DNA of 6,554 nucleotides from Bacteroidales bacterium. Its GTDB lineage: Bacteria; Bacteroidota; Bacteroidia; Bacteroidales; NBLH01. Positions within the stretch are counted from its first letter, which is position 1. Each line of letters begins with the position of its first letter. Below the pieces are notes generated by a model that made no database searches, was not told the origin of the DNA, and was given only the letters and a program-made list of their open reading frames with translations. Position numbers and translations under genes: made by a program. Location of the stretch: assembly GCA_021647685.1 (NCBI GenBank), contig JAKIUH010000259.1, positions 1 through 6,554 of the forward strand, written 5' to 3'. Positions 5,753-6,554 of the stretch are shown here, in pieces.

Positions 5753-6554
5753 CTAGTTTGTTGATTTGGCCAAATCGTTTAAAATAACAAGCTTGTTTTT
5801 TATTTGATAATCAAGCTCCATTGGAATACATACCATTTGAAGCGCTTTATCAAGATCTTTATTTGAGAAATATCCGGTAAATAAGCGTTCTTTTTTACCC
5901 TTATATTTAATTTTCACATCAAACTGTCGTTCAATTTCAGCAAAAACATCGTTCAGTTTTGCTTTATTAAAGGCAAATTTGCCTTTTTGCCTTTCTGTAA
6001 TTAAATTTATATCAATTGGGGTCGGCTCTATAAGCGTATTATTAATTTTTTTTGTGTACAAGCCTTTTGTAAGAATTTGTCCTTGTTCATGTGTGTTTAT
6101 TTCCACACGCACTTTACCTGTAACACAAGCGACTTCAAAATGTTCGTTTCTACTAATTACATTAAATTTAGTTCCCAACACCTGAACTTTACCATTTTCG
6201 CTAATCACTTGGAATTTACTTCCTTTTTTTACCGAGAAATATGCTTCGCCCTGAAGATGAACATGGCGATTTTTAAACCAACTACGCTCATTAAAAGAAA
6301 TTTCAGAACCGGCTTGTAAAAGCACTTGTGAGCCATCAGGAAGCGTAATTTCTTCCGTTTGGGCAAAATTGGTCTTTACGGTAGTATCCTGAAACCAAAA
6401 ATATAAACTTCCGGTAATTAGAAGTACTGCAACAGCCGCAACTTTGAGTAAAAACAATAAATTAATTTTCCTTTTTCTATCGTTATCTTCAATTTTTTTT
6501 GACAATTCAGCCCAAATTGCCTCCTTACTTCTTTTATCAGGAACAGAATAATTA
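5753..6554 (-). CDS. FecR-family anti-sigma factor, N-terminus beyond window edge
   Basis: FecR proteins are single-pass inner-membrane regulators: the cytoplasmic N-terminus holds or activates an ECF sigma factor and the periplasmic part senses an outer-membrane signal. The visible 266 residues comprise the end of the cytoplasmic segment (EAIWAELSKKIEDNDRKRK, about 11-29), one transmembrane helix (about 30-54), a FecR domain (about 66-152, with ITLPDGSQVLLQAGSEISF, VHLQGEAYFSV and VLGTKFNV) and a DUF4974-like C-terminal domain (about 193-259, FAFNKAKLNDVFAEIERQFDVKIKY ... LVIL). The frame stays open to the right edge, so the TTG at 6505 is an internal leucine codon, not the start. Roughly 40-80 residues are probably missing. 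The lipoprotein gene follows after 18 nt. The ECF sigma factor 1.1 kb further left, on the opposite strand, is a candidate partner, but another sigma gene could lie upstream, outside the window. Confidence 0.95.
   Translation of the reverse strand, partial: NYSVPDKRSKEAIWAELSKKIEDNDRKRKINLLFLLKVAAVAVLLITGSLYFWFQDTTVKTNFAQTEEITLPDGSQVLLQAGSEISFNERSWFKNRHVHLQGEAYFSVKKGSKFQVISENGKVQVLGTKFNVISRNEHFEVACVTGKVRVEINTHEQGQILTKGLYTKKINNTLIEPTPIDINLITERQKGKFAFNKAKLNDVFAEIERQFDVKIKYKGKKERLFTGYFSNKDLDKALQMVCIPMELDYQIKNKLVILNDLAKSTN

Noticed and set aside
5979..6319. Plus-strand open frames opposite FecR
   Set aside because: Antisense to the conserved FecR domain; Phe/Cys-rich products with no features.
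6503..6505. TTG at 6505 as the FecR start codon
   Set aside because: The frame remains open to the window edge and the upstream residues (VPDKRSKEAIWAE) continue a FecR-like cytoplasmic segment.

Overview
The window looks like a chromosomal segment of a low-GC Bacteroidota bacterium. The evidence is the FecI/FecR-type sigma/anti-sigma pair with a DUF4974-like C-terminus, promoters of the Bacteroidota form TTG-N19-TAnnTTTG, AT-rich translation starts mostly without Shine-Dalgarno sequences, and CysN/CysD/CysH proteins of the expected type. The genus cannot be fixed from the sequence alone.

Left part (1-3905, all minus strand): one probable operon reading right to left. It starts at a good promoter (3876-3905) and runs VOC-family protein, cysH, cysD, cysN, with gaps of 15, 19 and 126 nt. 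CysD and CysN together form ATP sulfurylase (sulfate to APS). CysH carries the four cysteines of a [4Fe-4S] APS reductase and should take APS straight to sulfite, so no APS kinase is needed. CysN runs off the left edge, so sulfite reductase and any later genes are not visible. The first gene encodes a two-domain glyoxalase-fold protein of unknown substrate, an unusual leader for a sulfate-assimilation operon. The long cysD-cysN gap holds a 15-bp AT-rich inverted repeat directly after the cysD stop.

Middle (3853-4128): a 276-nt divergent intergenic region. It carries the minus-strand operon promoter, a nested inverted repeat in a locally GC-richer patch, and plus-strand TAnnTTTG elements in front of an ECF sigma factor gene.

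Right part (4129-6554): a plus-strand ECF sigma factor with a TTG start. A simple hairpin and a bidirectional terminator separate it from a convergent minus-strand pair: a FecR-type anti-sigma protein (N-terminus beyond the right edge), then 18 nt later a lipoprotein with an internal cysteine-containing repeat and an 8-residue tandem duplication. The likely reading is an envelope-signalling cassette of sigma factor, membrane anti-sigma factor and surface or periplasmic lipoprotein. Sigma and FecR are convergent rather than in the usual fecI-fecR tandem, and no TonB receptor is visible. Whether this sigma and this FecR are partners is inference. No tRNA, rRNA, CRISPR array, transposase or phage gene was seen.
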